In this document: one piece after another, positions 21,763 to 32,084 of the stretch
How positions within the stretch are numbered: the first letter of the stretch is position 1
Layout of the letters: each line of letters starts with the position of its first letter
NCBI RefSeq assembly: GCF_900155945.1
Contig: NZ_FTMN01000002.1
Span: 124,001 to 188,000, forward strand
DNA length: 64,000 nt
Direction: 5' to 3'
From: Marinobacterium stanieri
GTDB lineage: Bacteria > Pseudomonadota > Gammaproteobacteria > Pseudomonadales > Balneatricaceae
The notes under the pieces: model-generated
Seen by the model: the letters and a program-made list of their open reading frames with translations, nothing else
Told to the model about the DNA's origin: nothing
Database searches by the model: none
Made by a program: the position numbers and the translations under genes

Positions 21763-22983
21763 TTAAACATCCAGCAGCATACGGGCCGGATCTTCCAGCA
21801 GATCCTTGATGGTAACGAGGAATTGTACCGCCTCTTTACCGTCAATCATACGGTGGTCGTATGACAGCGCCAGGTACATCATCGGCAGGATTTCAACCTG
21901 ACCGTTCACCGCCATCGGACGCTCCTGGATCTTGTGCATGCCCAGGATTGCAGTCTGCGGCGGGTTCAGGATCGGAGTAGACATCAGGGAACCGAACACA
22001 CCACCGTTGGTGATGGTGAACGTGCCACCCTGCATGTCGTCCATACCCAGCTTGCCTTCACGGCCACGCTTACCGAAGTCAGCGATGGTACCTTCAACCT
22101 CAGCCAGGCTCATGGAGTCGGTGTCACGCAGAACCGGTACCATCAGACCGCGGTCGGTAGAAACGGCAACACCGATATCCTGGTAACCGTGGTAGACCAT
22201 GTCGTTACCGTCGATAGACGCGTTGACAGCCGGGAAGCGTTTCAGAGCTTCAGTTGCAGCCTTAACGAAGAAGGACATGAAGCCCAGGCGAGTGCCGCCG
22301 TGAACCTTCTCGAACAGGTCCTTGTACTGCTTGCGCAGTTCCATCACCGGCTTCATGTTGACTTCGTTGTAAGTCGTCAGCATGGCAGCATTCTGCTGTG
22401 CCTCTACCAGACGCTTGGCGATGGTGGCACGCAGACGGGTCATCGGAACACGCTTTTCGGTGCGCTCGCCAACCGGAACATTCAGAGCCGGAGCGGCAGC
22501 AGCCGGTGCCGCGGCAGCAGGTGCTGCAGCAGGCTTGTTCTTCAGGAAGTTCTGTACGTCTTCCTTGGTGATACCACCGTTCTTACCGGTACCCTTGATC
22601 TGAGACGCATCCAGACCGTTTTCATCGATCAGTTTGCGTGCAGCCGGGCCGATCTTGTCAGCATCGGTGGTCACTTCTGCAGCCGGAGCAGCTGCAGTTT
22701 CAGTTGCCGGAGCAGAAGCAGCCGGCGGCGGAGCTTCAGCAGCAGCACCCGCTTCAAAGGTTGCGATCACTTCTTCACTCAGAACAGTGTCGCCTTCGCC
22801 TTTAACGATTTCCTTGAGTACACCATCAGCCGGTGCAACAACTTCCAGCACAACCTTGTCAGTTTCGATATCAACGATCAGCTCATCAGCTGAGCAAGCC
22901 TCGCCGGGCTGTTTGTGCCAGGTGGCGACAGTTCCGTCTGCAACGGACTCAGGGAAAGTTGGCGCTTTGATTTCAGTGGACAT
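21763..22983 (-). CDS. sucB: Dihydrolipoyl succinyltransferase (E2 of 2-oxoglutarate dehydrogenase)
   Basis: 406 residues with one N-terminal lipoyl domain (about 1-78; the lipoylated lysine is K43 in ETDKVVLEV), an Ala/Pro-rich linker, a peripheral-subunit-binding domain (about 108-144), a second Ala/Pro linker, and the catalytic domain with the active-site histidine in [10 protein letters not shown]. Second gene of the suc operon, 47 bases after sucA. Confidence 0.98.
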   Translation of the reverse strand: MSTEIKAPTFPESVADGTVATWHKQPGEACSADELIVDIETDKVVLEVVAPADGVLKEIVKGEGDTVLSEEVIATFEAGAAAEAPPPAASAPATETAAAPAAEVTTDADKIGPAARKLIDENGLDASQIKGTGKNGGITKEDVQNFLKNKPAAAPAAAAPAAAAPALNVPVGERTEKRVPMTRLRATIAKRLVEAQQNAAMLTTYNEVNMKPVMELRKQYKDLFEKVHGGTRLGFMSFFVKAATEALKRFPAVNASIDGNDMVYHGYQDIGVAVSTDRGLMVPVLRDTDSMSLAEVEGTIADFGKRGREGKLGMDDMQGGTFTITNGGVFGSLMSTPILNPPQTAILGMHKIQERPMAVNGQVEILPMMYLALSYDHRMIDGKEAVQFLVTIKDLLEDPARMLLDV

Positions 22984-23030
22984 GCTTTTTCCTTTAATAA
23001 TCCTGATCAGGCTATTTCATCGAGCCTGTG

Positions 23031-25868
23031 TTAACCGTTGATGGCTTCGTTGACCAGCTTCTCTTGCTGCTCAAGGTGTACAGAGATATAACCTACAGCC
23101 GGTGCAGCCGCATGAGGGCGACCAACGCCTTCGAGGTACAGCTTGGCATCATGCTGCTGCAAAACATTGCGCATGTGATGCTGGCTGCAGTACCAGGCGC
23201 CCTGGTTCATCGGCTCTTCCTGACACCAGACAACGGACTCAAGGTTAGTATATTCAGCGATCGCCTGCTTGAGCGGCTCTTCCGGGAACGGATACAGCTG
23301 CTCGATACGGATGATGGCAACATCATCTTTTTCCAGTTCTGCTCGACGGTTGTACAGGTCGTAGTAAACCTTGCCGCTACACATAACCAGACGCTTGACC
23401 TTCTTCGGATCCAGCGTATCCACTTCAGACAGTACCGGCTCGAAGGTGCCTTCAGACAGATCTTCCAGGGAACAAACGGCCTGCTTGTGGCGCAGCAGCG
23501 ACTTGGGCGACATGATAATCAGCGGCTTACGCAGCGGACGCACGACCTGGCGACGCAGCAGGTGGAAAATCTGTGCCGGTGAGGACGGTACGCATACCTG
23601 GATGTTGTGCTCTGCAGACAACTGCAGGAAACGCTCCAGACGTGCAGACGAGTGCTCCGGGCCCTGACCTTCAAAACCGTGCGGCAGCAACATGGTCAGG
23701 CCACAGAGACGGCCCCACTTGTGCTCACCGGAGGTGATGAACTGGTCGATTACAACCTGGGCACCGTTGGCGAAATCACCAAACTGCGCTTCCCAGATCA
23801 CCAGCGCATTCGGCGTGGTGGTGGCGTAGCCGTATTCGAATGCCAGAACCGCTTCTTCAGACAGGAAAGAGTCATAGATATCAAAATCCGGCTGACCTTC
23901 GGCCAGATTCTGCAGCGGCACATAGTTGGTGGCATCTTTCTGGTTATGCACCACAGCATGACGATGTGAGAAAGTACCACGACCGACATCCTGACCGGTC
24001 AGACGGATCGGGTAGCCTTCGGCCAACAGGGTTGCGTACGCCATGGTTTCGGCGAAGCCCCAGTTGATCTCCATGGCACCTGCCGCCATTTTCTTGCGAT
24101 CTTCGTAGATCTTCTGAACCTGGCGCTGGATATTGAACCCTTCCGGGAATTCGCAGGTCTTGTTCGCCAGCTCTTTCAGCAACTTCGGATCAACACTGGT
24201 GTCACATTCAAAAGACCACTTGTGGCCCAGGTAAGGACGCCAGTCAACGAACAGCTCTTCGTTGGGCTGCATGACCAGAGATTTGGCTACGTGCTCACCG
24301 TTTTCCAGTGCCTGACGGTATTCCTGGTCCAGTGACTTCGCTTCTTCAGCGGAAAGAACACCTTCTTCAACCAGACGTGCAGCGTACAGTTCCTTGGTGG
24401 TTTTCTGCACCTTGATCTGCTTGTACATCAGCGGCTGGGTACCGGACGGCTCGTCGGCTTCGTTATGGCCGCGACGACGGTAGCAGACCAGATCGATCAC
24501 AACGTCTTTGTTGAACTCGTTGCGGTAGTCCAGTGCCAGCTGAGTGACAAAGCGTACAGCTTCAGGATCGTCACCGTTAACGTGGAAGATCGGCGCCTGA
24601 ACCATCTTCGCAACATCAGTACAGTACTCGGTGGAACGCGCATCTTCCTTCTTGGAAGTGGTGAAGCCCACCTGGTTGTTGATGACGATATGGATGGTGC
24701 CACCCGTCTTGTACGCACGGGTCTGGGACATCTGGTAGGTTTCCATTACCACGCCCTGACCTGCGACCGCAGCATCACCGTGAATGGAAACCGGAATCAC
24801 GCTGTTACCGATGGCATCATCACGGCGGTCCTGACGGGCACGCACGGAGCCTTCAACTACCGGAGAAACGATCTCGAGGTGAGACGGGTTGAACGCCATT
24901 GCCAGGTGAACTTCGCCACCGGCAGTCATGACGTTGGAGGAGAAGCCCTGGTGGTATTTCACGTCACCAGAGGTTTCCAGCATCTTCTTGCCTTCGAACT
25001 CGCCGAACAGTTCCTGCGGGTTCTTGCCGAAGATGTTAACCAGTACGTTAAGACGGCCACGGTGGGCCATACCGATAACCAGCTCTTTGGCACCATCACG
25101 ACCGGCACGCTGAACCAGCTCGTCAAGGCAGGGAATGAGGCTCTCGCCACCTTCCAGACCGAAACGCTTGGCGCCGGCATAACGTGAGCCCAGGTATTTT
25201 TCCAGGCCTTCTGCAGCGCTCAGACGCTCGAGAATATGGGTACGCTCTTCGTTGGTCAGTACCGGATGGCTGCGCACAGGCTCCATGCGGGACTGAATCC
25301 AGCGTTTTTCCTGAGTGTCGACGATGTGCATGTACTCAGCGCCGACGGTAGTGCAATAGGTTTTCTTGAGGTCCGCCAGGATCTCCTTGAGCGAGCTTTC
25401 TTCTGGTCCGAAGAACAGCGAGCCCAGCTGGAAGCGGGTATCAAAGTCCGCCTCGGACAGCTCGTGGAATCGCGGGTCCAGATCAGGTACCTGCTCACGC
25501 TCCATCAGGTTCAGCGGGTCAATGTCGGCATGCTGATGACCACGCACACGGAATGCGTTGATCATGCGTAGTACGCGAACCTGCTTCTTTTCGTGTTCGG
25601 AGCTGACACTGCTGCCGGAAACCGGCGTGGCGCGCTTCTGATTCTTGGAGAGGAGGAGGAAGTGTTCCCGTACTGTGGAATGCGGGACATCCTGGGAAAT
25701 GCTGTCACCCACTTTGGGAAGTTTATCGAACTCTTCGCGCCACTCTTGTGGAACGGCGTTCGGGTCCATCAGGTAAGTTTCGTATAGTTGTTCAACATAT
25801 GAAAGATTGCCACCGTAGAGGTGGGCATTCTTCCACATCTGCTCCATTATGCCATCTTGCATTATCAT
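23031..25868 (-). CDS. sucA: 2-oxoglutarate dehydrogenase E1 component
   Basis: 945 residues, full length. Thiamin-diphosphate-dependent decarboxylase of the 2-oxoglutarate dehydrogenase complex. The N-terminal E2-binding helix (MWKNAHLYGGNLSYVEQLYETYL) is typical; catalytic-core segments include GMAHRGRLNVLVN, IHGDAAVAGQGVV, NNQVGFTTS and LPHGFEGQGPEHSSARLER. Three in-frame ATG codons lie close together (25868, 25862, 25847); AGGGTGAG directly before the first supports 25868 or 25862. Separated from the upstream sdh operon by a terminator and about 250 further bases, so it has its own promoter. Confidence 0.97.
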   Translation of the reverse strand: MIMQDGIMEQMWKNAHLYGGNLSYVEQLYETYLMDPNAVPQEWREEFDKLPKVGDSISQDVPHSTVREHFLLLSKNQKRATPVSGSSVSSEHEKKQVRVLRMINAFRVRGHQHADIDPLNLMEREQVPDLDPRFHELSEADFDTRFQLGSLFFGPEESSLKEILADLKKTYCTTVGAEYMHIVDTQEKRWIQSRMEPVRSHPVLTNEERTHILERLSAAEGLEKYLGSRYAGAKRFGLEGGESLIPCLDELVQRAGRDGAKELVIGMAHRGRLNVLVNIFGKNPQELFGEFEGKKMLETSGDVKYHQGFSSNVMTAGGEVHLAMAFNPSHLEIVSPVVEGSVRARQDRRDDAIGNSVIPVSIHGDAAVAGQGVVMETYQMSQTRAYKTGGTIHIVINNQVGFTTSKKEDARSTEYCTDVAKMVQAPIFHVNGDDPEAVRFVTQLALDYRNEFNKDVVIDLVCYRRRGHNEADEPSGTQPLMYKQIKVQKTTKELYAARLVEEGVLSAEEAKSLDQEYRQALENGEHVAKSLVMQPNEELFVDWRPYLGHKWSFECDTSVDPKLLKELANKTCEFPEGFNIQRQVQKIYEDRKKMAAGAMEINWGFAETMAYATLLAEGYPIRLTGQDVGRGTFSHRHAVVHNQKDATNYVPLQNLAEGQPDFDIYDSFLSEEAVLAFEYGYATTTPNALVIWEAQFGDFANGAQVVIDQFITSGEHKWGRLCGLTMLLPHGFEGQGPEHSSARLERFLQLSAEHNIQVCVPSSPAQIFHLLRRQVVRPLRKPLIIMSPKSLLRHKQAVCSLEDLSEGTFEPVLSEVDTLDPKKVKRLVMCSGKVYYDLYNRRAELEKDDVAIIRIEQLYPFPEEPLKQAIAEYTNLESVVWCQEEPMNQGAWYCSQHHMRNVLQQHDAKLYLEGVGRPHAAAPAVGYISVHLEQQEKLVNEAING

Positions 25869-26120
25869 CTCACCCTGGCTCTGAGAGGGCGCTGCATCGG
25901 TCAGGCTGCACTATTTCCTGAGCCGGCAGTCCTGGGCCCCTCTGCTGATTACCGTTTTGTATATTGTCGACGGTCGCGACGGATCACGTGCGACCGTGGG
26001 CACAATTCTACGCTTTTTGTGTCAGCCTTTACACTGCTAGCGGGGGTCGATTCTACAAAATATTACCATTCTGACGACATAGGCCTTTTGGCTAGTAAAA
26101 ATACTCCACCCAACCGATGG
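25869..26120 (-). other. Leader/promoter region upstream of sucA
   Basis: About 250 non-coding bases between the sdh terminator and sucA. It must hold the promoter of sucABlpdCD, but no convincing -35/-10 pair stands out by eye. The sequence is GC-rich near sucA and AT-rich toward the terminator. Confidence 0.5.
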
Positions 26121-26155
26121 ACAAAAAAAAACGGCACCCTTGCGGATGCCGTTTT
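26121..26155 (-). terminator. Intrinsic terminator of sdhCDAB
   Basis: Minus-strand stem AACGGCA ... TGCCGTT, with further C-G pairs inside, is followed by a run of nine or more T. It starts about 18 bases past the sdhB stop and separates the sdh and suc operons. Confidence 0.85.
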
Positions 26156-26172
26156 AATTGATTCAAAAACGA

Positions 26173-26877
26173 TCAGGTCGCTTGCTGAATCAGCATATTA
26201 CGGATCTTGCCGATCGCCTTGGTCGGGTTCAAACCCTTCGGACATACGTTCACGCAGTTCATGATGCCGTGGCAACGGAACACGCTGAACGGATCATCCA
26301 GCTCAGCCAGACGCTCGTTAGTCGCGGTATCGCGGCTATCCGCAAGGAAGCGGTAAGCCTGCAACAGACCGGACGGACCAACGAACTTGTCCGGATTCCA
26401 CCAGAAGGACGGACAAGCAGTGGAACAGCATGCACAGAGAATACACTCGTACAAACCATCCAGCTCGGCACGCTCTTCCGGAGACTGCAGTCGTTCGATT
26501 GCAGGCGCCGGCGTATCGTTGATCAGGAACGGCTTGATCTTTTCGTACTGCTTGTAGAACTGAGTCATATCGATGACCAGGTCACGGATAACCGGCAGAC
26601 CCGGCAGCGGACGCAGTACCAGCTTGTCGTTCTCGACCACTTCAGACAGCGGCGTGATGCACGCCAGACCGTTCTTGCCGTTCATGTTCATGCCATCAGA
26701 GCCACAAACACCTTCACGACAGGAGCGACGGTACGCCAGAGTCGAGTCTTTGTCTTTCAACAGCTGGAGCAGGTCCAGCACCATGATGTCCTTGCCACCC
26801 GGGATGTCGATATGAACATCCTGCATGTACGGCGCATCATCAATCTCAGGATTGTAACGATATACACTTACCAGCAT
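26173..26877 (-). CDS. sdhB: Succinate dehydrogenase iron-sulfur subunit
   Basis: 234 residues. Carries the three clusters of complex II: the 2Fe-2S ligands in CREGVCGSDGMNMNG, and the 4Fe-4S and 3Fe-4S ligands in CILCACCSTACPSFWW and CHGIMNCVNVCPKGL. Passes electrons from the SdhA flavin to quinone. Twelve bases after sdhA; last gene of sdhCDAB. Confidence 0.98.
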   Translation of the reverse strand: MLVSVYRYNPEIDDAPYMQDVHIDIPGGKDIMVLDLLQLLKDKDSTLAYRRSCREGVCGSDGMNMNGKNGLACITPLSEVVENDKLVLRPLPGLPVIRDLVIDMTQFYKQYEKIKPFLINDTPAPAIERLQSPEERAELDGLYECILCACCSTACPSFWWNPDKFVGPSGLLQAYRFLADSRDTATNERLAELDDPFSVFRCHGIMNCVNVCPKGLNPTKAIGKIRNMLIQQAT

Positions 26878-26889
26878 CGCACCAGCCCC

Positions 26890-28665
26890 TTAATAAGTTC
26901 GTACTTTCGGCGGGAACGCATCCATTGTCTTCGGCGCGAAGTTTACATCACGCTTGCCAATGGCCTTGGTCTGCGGGAAGAACACAGAATGGCACAGCCA
27001 GTTCTCGTCATCACGCTCGGTAAAGTCGTTACGCGCATGCGCGCCACGAGATTCCTTGCGTACTTCCGCAGCGATAGCAGTTGCTTCTGCAACTTCCATC
27101 AGGTTTTCGAGCTCCAGCGCTTCAATACGTGAAGTATTGAATGCCTGACTCTTGTCTTCCAAGTGTACGTTCTCAACACGCTGGCGGATCTCTTTCAGCA
27201 GACCCAGACCTTTCTGCATGCTTTCACCGTCACGGAACACGCCGAAGTACAGCTGCATGGTATCCTGCAGTTCTTTACGAACCTCAGCAATTTTCTCACC
27301 ACCAGTGCTGTTGTTCAGACGGTTCAGACGAGCCATGGCCGCTTCGATATCAGCGTCAGTTGCGTCAGCCACCTGGTAGCCTTCACGCATCTGCTGCTCA
27401 ATGTGCAGACCCGCAGCACGACCAAATACAACCAGGTCAAGCAGAGAATTACCACCCAGACGGTTCGCACCGTGGACGGATACACATGCCACTTCACCAC
27501 AGGCGAACAGACCATCGATGATCTTGTCTTCGCCAGTTTCCGGATCCGGAGAGATCGCCTGACCACCGATGTTAGTGGCAACACCACCCATCATGTAGTG
27601 ACAGGTCGGTACAACCGGGATCGGCTCTTTAACAGGATCGGATGCAGCGAATGTCTTGGACAGTTCACAGATACCCGGCAGGCGAGAGTGCAGAACCTCT
27701 TCACCCAGATGATCCAGCTTCAGGAATACGTGATCGCCGTTTTCACCACAGCCACGACCTTCAAGAATCTCGAGGATCATGGAACGGGCAACAACGTCAC
27801 GACCTGCAAGGTCTTTGGCGTTCGGCGCGTAACGCTCCATGAAGCGCTCGCCGTCCTTGTTGATCAGGTAGCCACCCTCACCACGACAACCTTCGGTTAC
27901 CAGTACGCCAGCACCTGCGATGCCGGTCGGGTGGAACTGCCACATTTCCATATCCTGAGCGGCAACACCTGCACGCATGGCCATACCCATACCGTCACCG
28001 GTATTGATCAGGGCGTTCGTGGTCGAAGAGTAGATACGACCCGCACCGCCGGTGGCCAGAACAGTTGCCTTGGACTTGATGTATACAGTCTCACCGGTTT
28101 CGATGCAGATAGCGATACAGCCTACAACTGCACCATCAGCATTTTTAACCAGATCAACGGCATACCATTCGTTCAGGAAGGTAGTACCGGCTTTCATATT
28201 GGCCTGGTACAGAGTGTGCAGCAGCGCGTGACCCGTACGGTCGGCAGCAGCACAGGTACGGGCAGCCTGACCACCCTCACCGAAGTTCTTGGACTGACCA
28301 CCGAACGGACGCTGGTAGATACGACCAACTTCAGTACGGGAGAACGGCAGACCCATGTGATCCAGCTCGAATACAGCCTGCGGACCTACAGAGCACATGT
28401 ACTCGATTGCGTCCTGGTCACCGATATAGTCTGACCCTTTGACGGTGTCATACATATGCCAGCGCCAGTCATCGTTCGGATCAGCACTGGCAATCGCACA
28501 GGTAATACCACCCTGAGCAGATACAGTGTGAGAACGAGTCGGGAACACTTTAGTGACACAAGCGGTATTCAGGCCGGACTGAGCCAGCTGCAGGGCGGCG
28601 CGCATACCTGCACCACCACCACCGACAACGATTGCGTCGAAAGTCAGAGTACGCAGTTTAGACAT
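26890..28665 (-). CDS. sdhA: Succinate dehydrogenase flavoprotein subunit
   Basis: 591 residues. Oxidises succinate to fumarate on the cytoplasmic face of complex II. FAD motif [16 protein letters not shown]; the covalent-FAD histidine is H46 in [11 protein letters not shown]; active-site segments [23 protein letters not shown] and [14 protein letters not shown]-terminal segment NWLCHSVFF is typical. Starts three bases past sdhD. Confidence 0.98.
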   Translation of the reverse strand: MSKLRTLTFDAIVVGGGGAGMRAALQLAQSGLNTACVTKVFPTRSHTVSAQGGITCAIASADPNDDWRWHMYDTVKGSDYIGDQDAIEYMCSVGPQAVFELDHMGLPFSRTEVGRIYQRPFGGQSKNFGEGGQAARTCAAADRTGHALLHTLYQANMKAGTTFLNEWYAVDLVKNADGAVVGCIAICIETGETVYIKSKATVLATGGAGRIYSSTTNALINTGDGMGMAMRAGVAAQDMEMWQFHPTGIAGAGVLVTEGCRGEGGYLINKDGERFMERYAPNAKDLAGRDVVARSMILEILEGRGCGENGDHVFLKLDHLGEEVLHSRLPGICELSKTFAASDPVKEPIPVVPTCHYMMGGVATNIGGQAISPDPETGEDKIIDGLFACGEVACVSVHGANRLGGNSLLDLVVFGRAAGLHIEQQMREGYQVADATDADIEAAMARLNRLNNSTGGEKIAEVRKELQDTMQLYFGVFRDGESMQKGLGLLKEIRQRVENVHLEDKSQAFNTSRIEALELENLMEVAEATAIAAEVRKESRGAHARNDFTERDDENWLCHSVFFPQTKAIGKRDVNFAPKTMDAFPPKVRTY

Positions 28666-28668
28666 GTT

Positions 28669-29016
28669 TTAGATACCCCACAGAATCTGGATGCCCCACA
28701 CGACGTAGATAAACGCCAGCAGGCCGCATACGGACTGGAACACAAAGCGAGCGCCGGCCTGCTTGATGTAGTCGGTAGAAACAGACCACATGCCGATCCA
28801 GGCATGAGCGACCAGAGACAGGATCGCCAGCAGGGTGTAGATGCGCATACCAGTGCCGCTGAACAGATCCTTCCACTGCTCATAGGACAGGTCAGGATTG
28901 AACAGCAGGTAGCCGATCATGAAAATAGTATAAGTCGCCAGAACCAGCGCAGTAACGCGCTGCATCATCCAGTCATAAAGACCGCTGCGACCAAAGCTCG
29001 TAATACTGGTTACCAT
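28669..29016 (-). CDS. sdhD: Succinate dehydrogenase membrane anchor subunit
   Basis: 115 residues with three membrane helices. The haem-b ligand histidine lies in AHAWIGMWSVSTDYI, the segment conserved in gammaproteobacterial SdhD, and quinone-site residues follow. Overlaps sdhC by 7 bases. Confidence 0.95.
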   Translation of the reverse strand: MVTSITSFGRSGLYDWMMQRVTALVLATYTIFMIGYLLFNPDLSYEQWKDLFSGTGMRIYTLLAILSLVAHAWIGMWSVSTDYIKQAGARFVFQSVCGLLAFIYVVWGIQILWGI

Positions 29017-29387
29017 ACCCAGACTCCTGCCAACAAAATGGAAACACCTGCAATAATAAGAGTCACCTTGGCTGCCATACGGCCGCTTTCGATCTCTTCA
29101 CAGTGTCCCATGTCCATAACCAGGTGTTTGATACCTGCAAAGAAATGGTACAGCAGAGCTGAAACCAGTCCCCATGCGATAAGTTTTGCCAGGAATGATT
29201 CCTGGAGCATCTCAGCAGCTTCATTGAAGCCGGCCTGAGACTCCAGCGACAAACTCAATGCATACATCATGAAGATAGCGCCAAAGAATAGCACTACACC
29301 GGTTGCACGATGCAGGATTGAAGTAATCGCCGGAAGTGGCTGTTTTATGGTTCGAAGATCTAAATTTACAGGTCTTTTCTTGTTCAC
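29010..29387 (-). CDS. sdhC: Succinate dehydrogenase cytochrome b556 subunit
   Basis: 125 residues, three membrane helices. Conserved RPVNLDLRTIKQPLPAITSILHRATGV at the N-terminus and the haem-ligand region YHFFAGIKHLVMDMGH. First gene of sdhCDAB, divergent from gltA across 449 bases. Confidence 0.96.
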   Translation of the reverse strand: MNKKRPVNLDLRTIKQPLPAITSILHRATGVVLFFGAIFMMYALSLSLESQAGFNEAAEMLQESFLAKLIAWGLVSALLYHFFAGIKHLVMDMGHCEEIESGRMAAKVTLIIAGVSILLAGVWVW

Positions 29388-29522
29388 GGCTCTAGTTCAC
29401 ACTTTTTTCTGCCCAATTGCAGAACAAGAGGACAAGGTTGCTAGGAAGTGCTCAGAGAGTAGTACCTCGAGATGCCAGAACTGACACTAAACCAGTGGGC
29501 ACGGTGCCAACTCAGGTGCGAG

Positions 29523-29551
29523 AGTATAGACAGATCACCTAGGGAATACAA
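29523..29551 (-). promoter_or_regulatory. Candidate sdhC promoter
   Basis: Minus-strand TTGTAT and TATACT separated by 17 bases, about 135 bases upstream of sdhC. The -10 is strong and the -35 matches weakly. The remainder of the 449-base sdhC-gltA gap is AT-rich and presumably holds global regulator sites, none of which I could identify with confidence. Confidence 0.45.
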
Positions 29552-29723
29552 CGCAGAACCCCCTTCTTAAGGCTTAAGTCTAGTGTCTGATCCAAGCCGT
29601 TAAACTAGACGTAACTATCTATTTGTACTTATCTATTCGACCAATTAATTATTTAACTATTGTCGCTTTTCGCAACTGTCTTATTATCTTTTTGCATTGC
29701 AACATCTTATGCCTAAGGCTTAA

Positions 29724-29751
29724 TTGACAATCCCGTTTCAAACTCTATAGT
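29724..29751 (+). promoter_or_regulatory. gltA promoter
   Basis: TTGACA (29724-29729), a 16-base spacer, and TATAGT (29746-29751): a near-consensus sigma-70 promoter. The start codon is at 29837, preceded by AGGAG. Confidence 0.75.
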
Positions 29752-29836
29752 GGTCGAGTCCTATTTCGGGCCATTTTCCTATGACGCGGCGCATACGCTG
29801 GCCGCAGCAATACAAACAGAATGATAGGAGCCTCTA

Positions 29837-31114
29837 ATGGCTGACAAGAAAGCACGTTTGACAGTCGATGGTCTGGACGAAGCGATCGAACTGCCGGTTT
29901 ATTCCGGTACTGAAGGTCCCGACGTCATTGATGTACGTCCGCTGACTGGCAAAGGCCTTTTCACCTACGATCCCGGCTTCGTATCCACAGCGGCCTGTGA
30001 ATCCAAAATCACCTATATTGATGGTGCCAATGGCATTCTGCTGCATGGCGGCTACCCGATTGAACAGCTGGCTGAAAAGTCCGACTATCTTGAAGTCTGC
30101 TACCTGTTGCTGAATGGCGAACTGCCCAACGCAGAAGAAAAAGCCAAGTTCGTTAACACCATCTCCAACCATACCATGGTGCACGAGCAGCTGAGCCAGT
30201 TCTTCAAAGGCTTCCGCCGCGACGCTCACCCGATGGCCATCATGTGTGGCGTTGTTGGCGCACTGTCCGCCTTCTATCACGATTCCCTGGATATCAACGA
30301 TCCACATCATCGTGAAGTATGCGCCTACCGCCTGATCGCCAAGATGCCGACTCTGGCTGCCATGTGCTACAAGTACTCCATCGGCCAGCCGTTCATGTAC
30401 CCGCAGAACAATCTGAGCTATGGCGCAAATTTCCTGCGCATGATGTTCGGCACTCCGTGCTCTGAATATGAAGTCAATCCGGTGCTGGCCCGCGCCATGG
30501 ATCGCATCTTCATCCTGCACGCAGACCATGAGCAGAACGCCTCTACCTCTACCGTACGTCTGGCCGGCTCTTCCGGTGCCAACCCGTTCGCCTGTATCGC
30601 AGCCGGCATTGCCGCCCTGTGGGGACCGGCACACGGCGGTGCTAACGAAGCCGTACTGAACATGCTGGATGAGATCGGGGACGAAGCCAACATCCCCGAG
30701 TTCATCGAGAAGGCCAAGGATCCGAACGATCCGTTCCGCCTGATGGGCTTTGGCCACCGCGTATACCGCAACTTCGATCCGCGCGCCAAGGTCATGAAGA
30801 AGACCTGCGACGAAGTTTTGGCCCTGCTGGGTATCGAAAACGATCCGCAGCTCAAGATTGCCAAGCGCCTGGAACAGATCGCCCTGGAAGACGAATACTT
30901 CGTGGCTCGCAAACTGTACCCGAATGTCGACTTCTACTCTGGCATCATCCTGAAAGCGATCGGCATCCCGACCAACATGTTCACCGTGATCTTCGCCCTG
31001 TCTCGTACAATCGGCTGGATCTCTCACTGGAACGAGTTCCATTCCAGCCCGAACAAGATCGGTCGTCCGCGCCAGCTCTACACCGGCGCCACACAGCGAG
31101 ACTATCCGGCCTAA
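29837..31114 (+). CDS. gltA: Citrate synthase, type II
   Basis: 425 residues, the length of the hexameric NADH-regulated gammaproteobacterial enzyme. Condenses oxaloacetate and acetyl-CoA. Active-site histidines lie in [11 protein letters not shown] and [14 protein letters not shown] and the catalytic aspartate in [10 protein letters not shown]. Substrate segment [13 protein letters not shown] is also present. Good SD (AGGAG) and promoter; ended by an intrinsic terminator. Divergent from sdhCDAB, the classical gammaproteobacterial arrangement. Confidence 0.98.
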   Translation: MADKKARLTVDGLDEAIELPVYSGTEGPDVIDVRPLTGKGLFTYDPGFVSTAACESKITYIDGANGILLHGGYPIEQLAEKSDYLEVCYLLLNGELPNAEEKAKFVNTISNHTMVHEQLSQFFKGFRRDAHPMAIMCGVVGALSAFYHDSLDINDPHHREVCAYRLIAKMPTLAAMCYKYSIGQPFMYPQNNLSYGANFLRMMFGTPCSEYEVNPVLARAMDRIFILHADHEQNASTSTVRLAGSSGANPFACIAAGIAALWGPAHGGANEAVLNMLDEIGDEANIPEFIEKAKDPNDPFRLMGFGHRVYRNFDPRAKVMKKTCDEVLALLGIENDPQLKIAKRLEQIALEDEYFVARKLYPNVDFYSGIILKAIGIPTNMFTVIFALSRTIGWISHWNEFHSSPNKIGRPRQLYTGATQRDYPA

Positions 31115-31130
31115 TAATACGCTAGACACT

Positions 31131-31158
31131 AAAAACCCCGCATTGCGGGGTTTTTTTA
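31131..31158 (+). terminator. Intrinsic terminator of gltA
   Basis: Stem CCCCGC/GCGGGG with an ATT-like loop followed by seven T, 16 bases past the gltA stop; the flanking A-run makes it potentially bidirectional. Confidence 0.9.
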
Positions 31159-31267
31159 TATCCGGAAAAATAGGAAAAAGACCTAATGCCATCTGCGTCC
31201 GGATCCGCTAAATTTCAAGGTACAGGGAACAGTAGCCAAATTTCTATGCAGTGAAAGGAATCCAGCC

Positions 31268-31492
31268 ATGTCACACGCCTGCCCATCTTGTAACAAACTG
31301 CTCAGCAGCGGACGCATCCAGCCACCCCATCACCTCATTAGCCGCATCACCAACAGCGAGCTATTCAAGTGCGATGACTGCCAGGCATACCTGCTACGTG
31401 AAAACGGCGACTGGGAGATGCTTGAGCCCACTGGAACGACATACGCTGGCGAACAACGCAATGAAAGCAGGTTACTCGCACAACTGTCATAA
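31268..31492 (+). CDS. Small zinc-ribbon protein, copy A
   Basis: 74 residues. Two CxxC knuckles (C5-C8 and C35-C38) enclose a linker containing PPHHL, and a short C-terminal extension follows (WEMLEPTGTTYAGEQ). This is the layout of a single zinc ribbon. Preceded by AAAGGA. No enzyme domain; may bind a protein or nucleic acid. It shares layout with the next gene (same spacing of knuckles, S-S, P-H-x-H-L), so the two look like ancient tandem duplicates. Function not recognised. Confidence 0.7.
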   Translation: MSHACPSCNKLLSSGRIQPPHHLISRITNSELFKCDDCQAYLLRENGDWEMLEPTGTTYAGEQRNESRLLAQLS

Positions 31493-31574
31493 TTAATTCA
31501 TCTGCGACACTCGCATTCACAGCATCACTTCTCCTATTATGTATATACAAGGTATAGCAATAATAAGAGAATAT

Positions 31575-31763
31575 ATGTCTGAATGTACGCATTGCACCCA
31601 GATCATGGGCTCATCAAAAGCGCCGCACGAACACCTCGTCAAACTGCGCGAGCACCACACCCACCCGGTTTACCGCTGCTCAAAGTGCGGCAGCGAACTG
31701 GTACTTTTGTTTGACTGTTGGGAACCCTGCTTCCAGGGCTGGCTACCGGCCGCGACAGGCTAG
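31575..31763 (+). CDS. Small zinc-ribbon protein, copy B
   Basis: 62 residues from the ATG at 31575. Knuckles C4-C7 and C35-C38, linker with APHEHL, and a hydrophobic, cysteine-containing tail (LLFDCWEPCFQGW). Preceded by AAGAGA. Paralogous in layout to copy A, 82 bases upstream. Lies directly before the terminator and tRNA-end repeat that mark the island boundary. A longer in-frame start at 31539 exists but has no ribosome site. Confidence 0.65.
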   Translation: MSECTHCTQIMGSSKAPHEHLVKLREHHTHPVYRCSKCGSELVLLFDCWEPCFQGWLPAATG

Positions 31764-31808
31764 GCAGCAACCTGTTAAGACCTCCCTACCACCACGCGCA
31801 AGACAAAC

Positions 31809-31843
31809 AAAAAAGGCGAACCACCAAGTGATTCGCCTTTTTT
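31809..31843. terminator. Terminator hairpin at the left island boundary
   Basis: AAAAAAGGCGAA/TTCGCCTTTTTT, 12-bp perfect arms with an 11-base loop, bidirectional. It lies about 10 bases outside the tRNA-end repeat. In the ancestral chromosome it would have sat just after tRNA-Val, so it is probably the tRNA's original terminator, now also serving the zinc-ribbon genes. Confidence 0.85.
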
Positions 31844-31852
31844 GCAAGAATT

Positions 31853-31881
31853 TGGTAGGACTAAGCGGATTCGAACCACTG
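31853..31881. repeat. Left att repeat (duplicated 3' end of tRNA-Val)
   Basis: Matches the tRNA-Val 3' end at 39251-39279 in 28 of 29 positions (A instead of G at 31878). It comprises CCA, the acceptor strand and the T-arm half only; the rest of a tRNA is absent, so it is a recombination scar and not a gene. Confidence 0.85.
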
Positions 31882-32084
31882 CCCTCCTCCCCCAGTATAT
31901 CAAAGTGAAAGCCAACTAATTATAACACTTTGATTTACATAGTCTTTTCATTTTATTTTTGGTATCCGAAGCACGGCAATTCTTGGTTATACAGATCAAT
32001 AAACTACGGGTGGTTTGGAAACCAGTTCTCAGCCTTCTCTTGACCTGCTTCCGATATTTAATCCAACCGGCTTCTAGTAATATT

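Noticed and set aside
29834-31192. Long open frame of 452 codons antisense to gltA
   Set aside because: It mirrors gltA codon bias; gltA has active-site motifs, promoter and ribosome site, the antisense frame has none.
31853-31925. Second tRNA gene at the left island border
   Set aside because: Only the 3' part of the tRNA matches; no anticodon or D-arm, so it is an attachment-site duplication.
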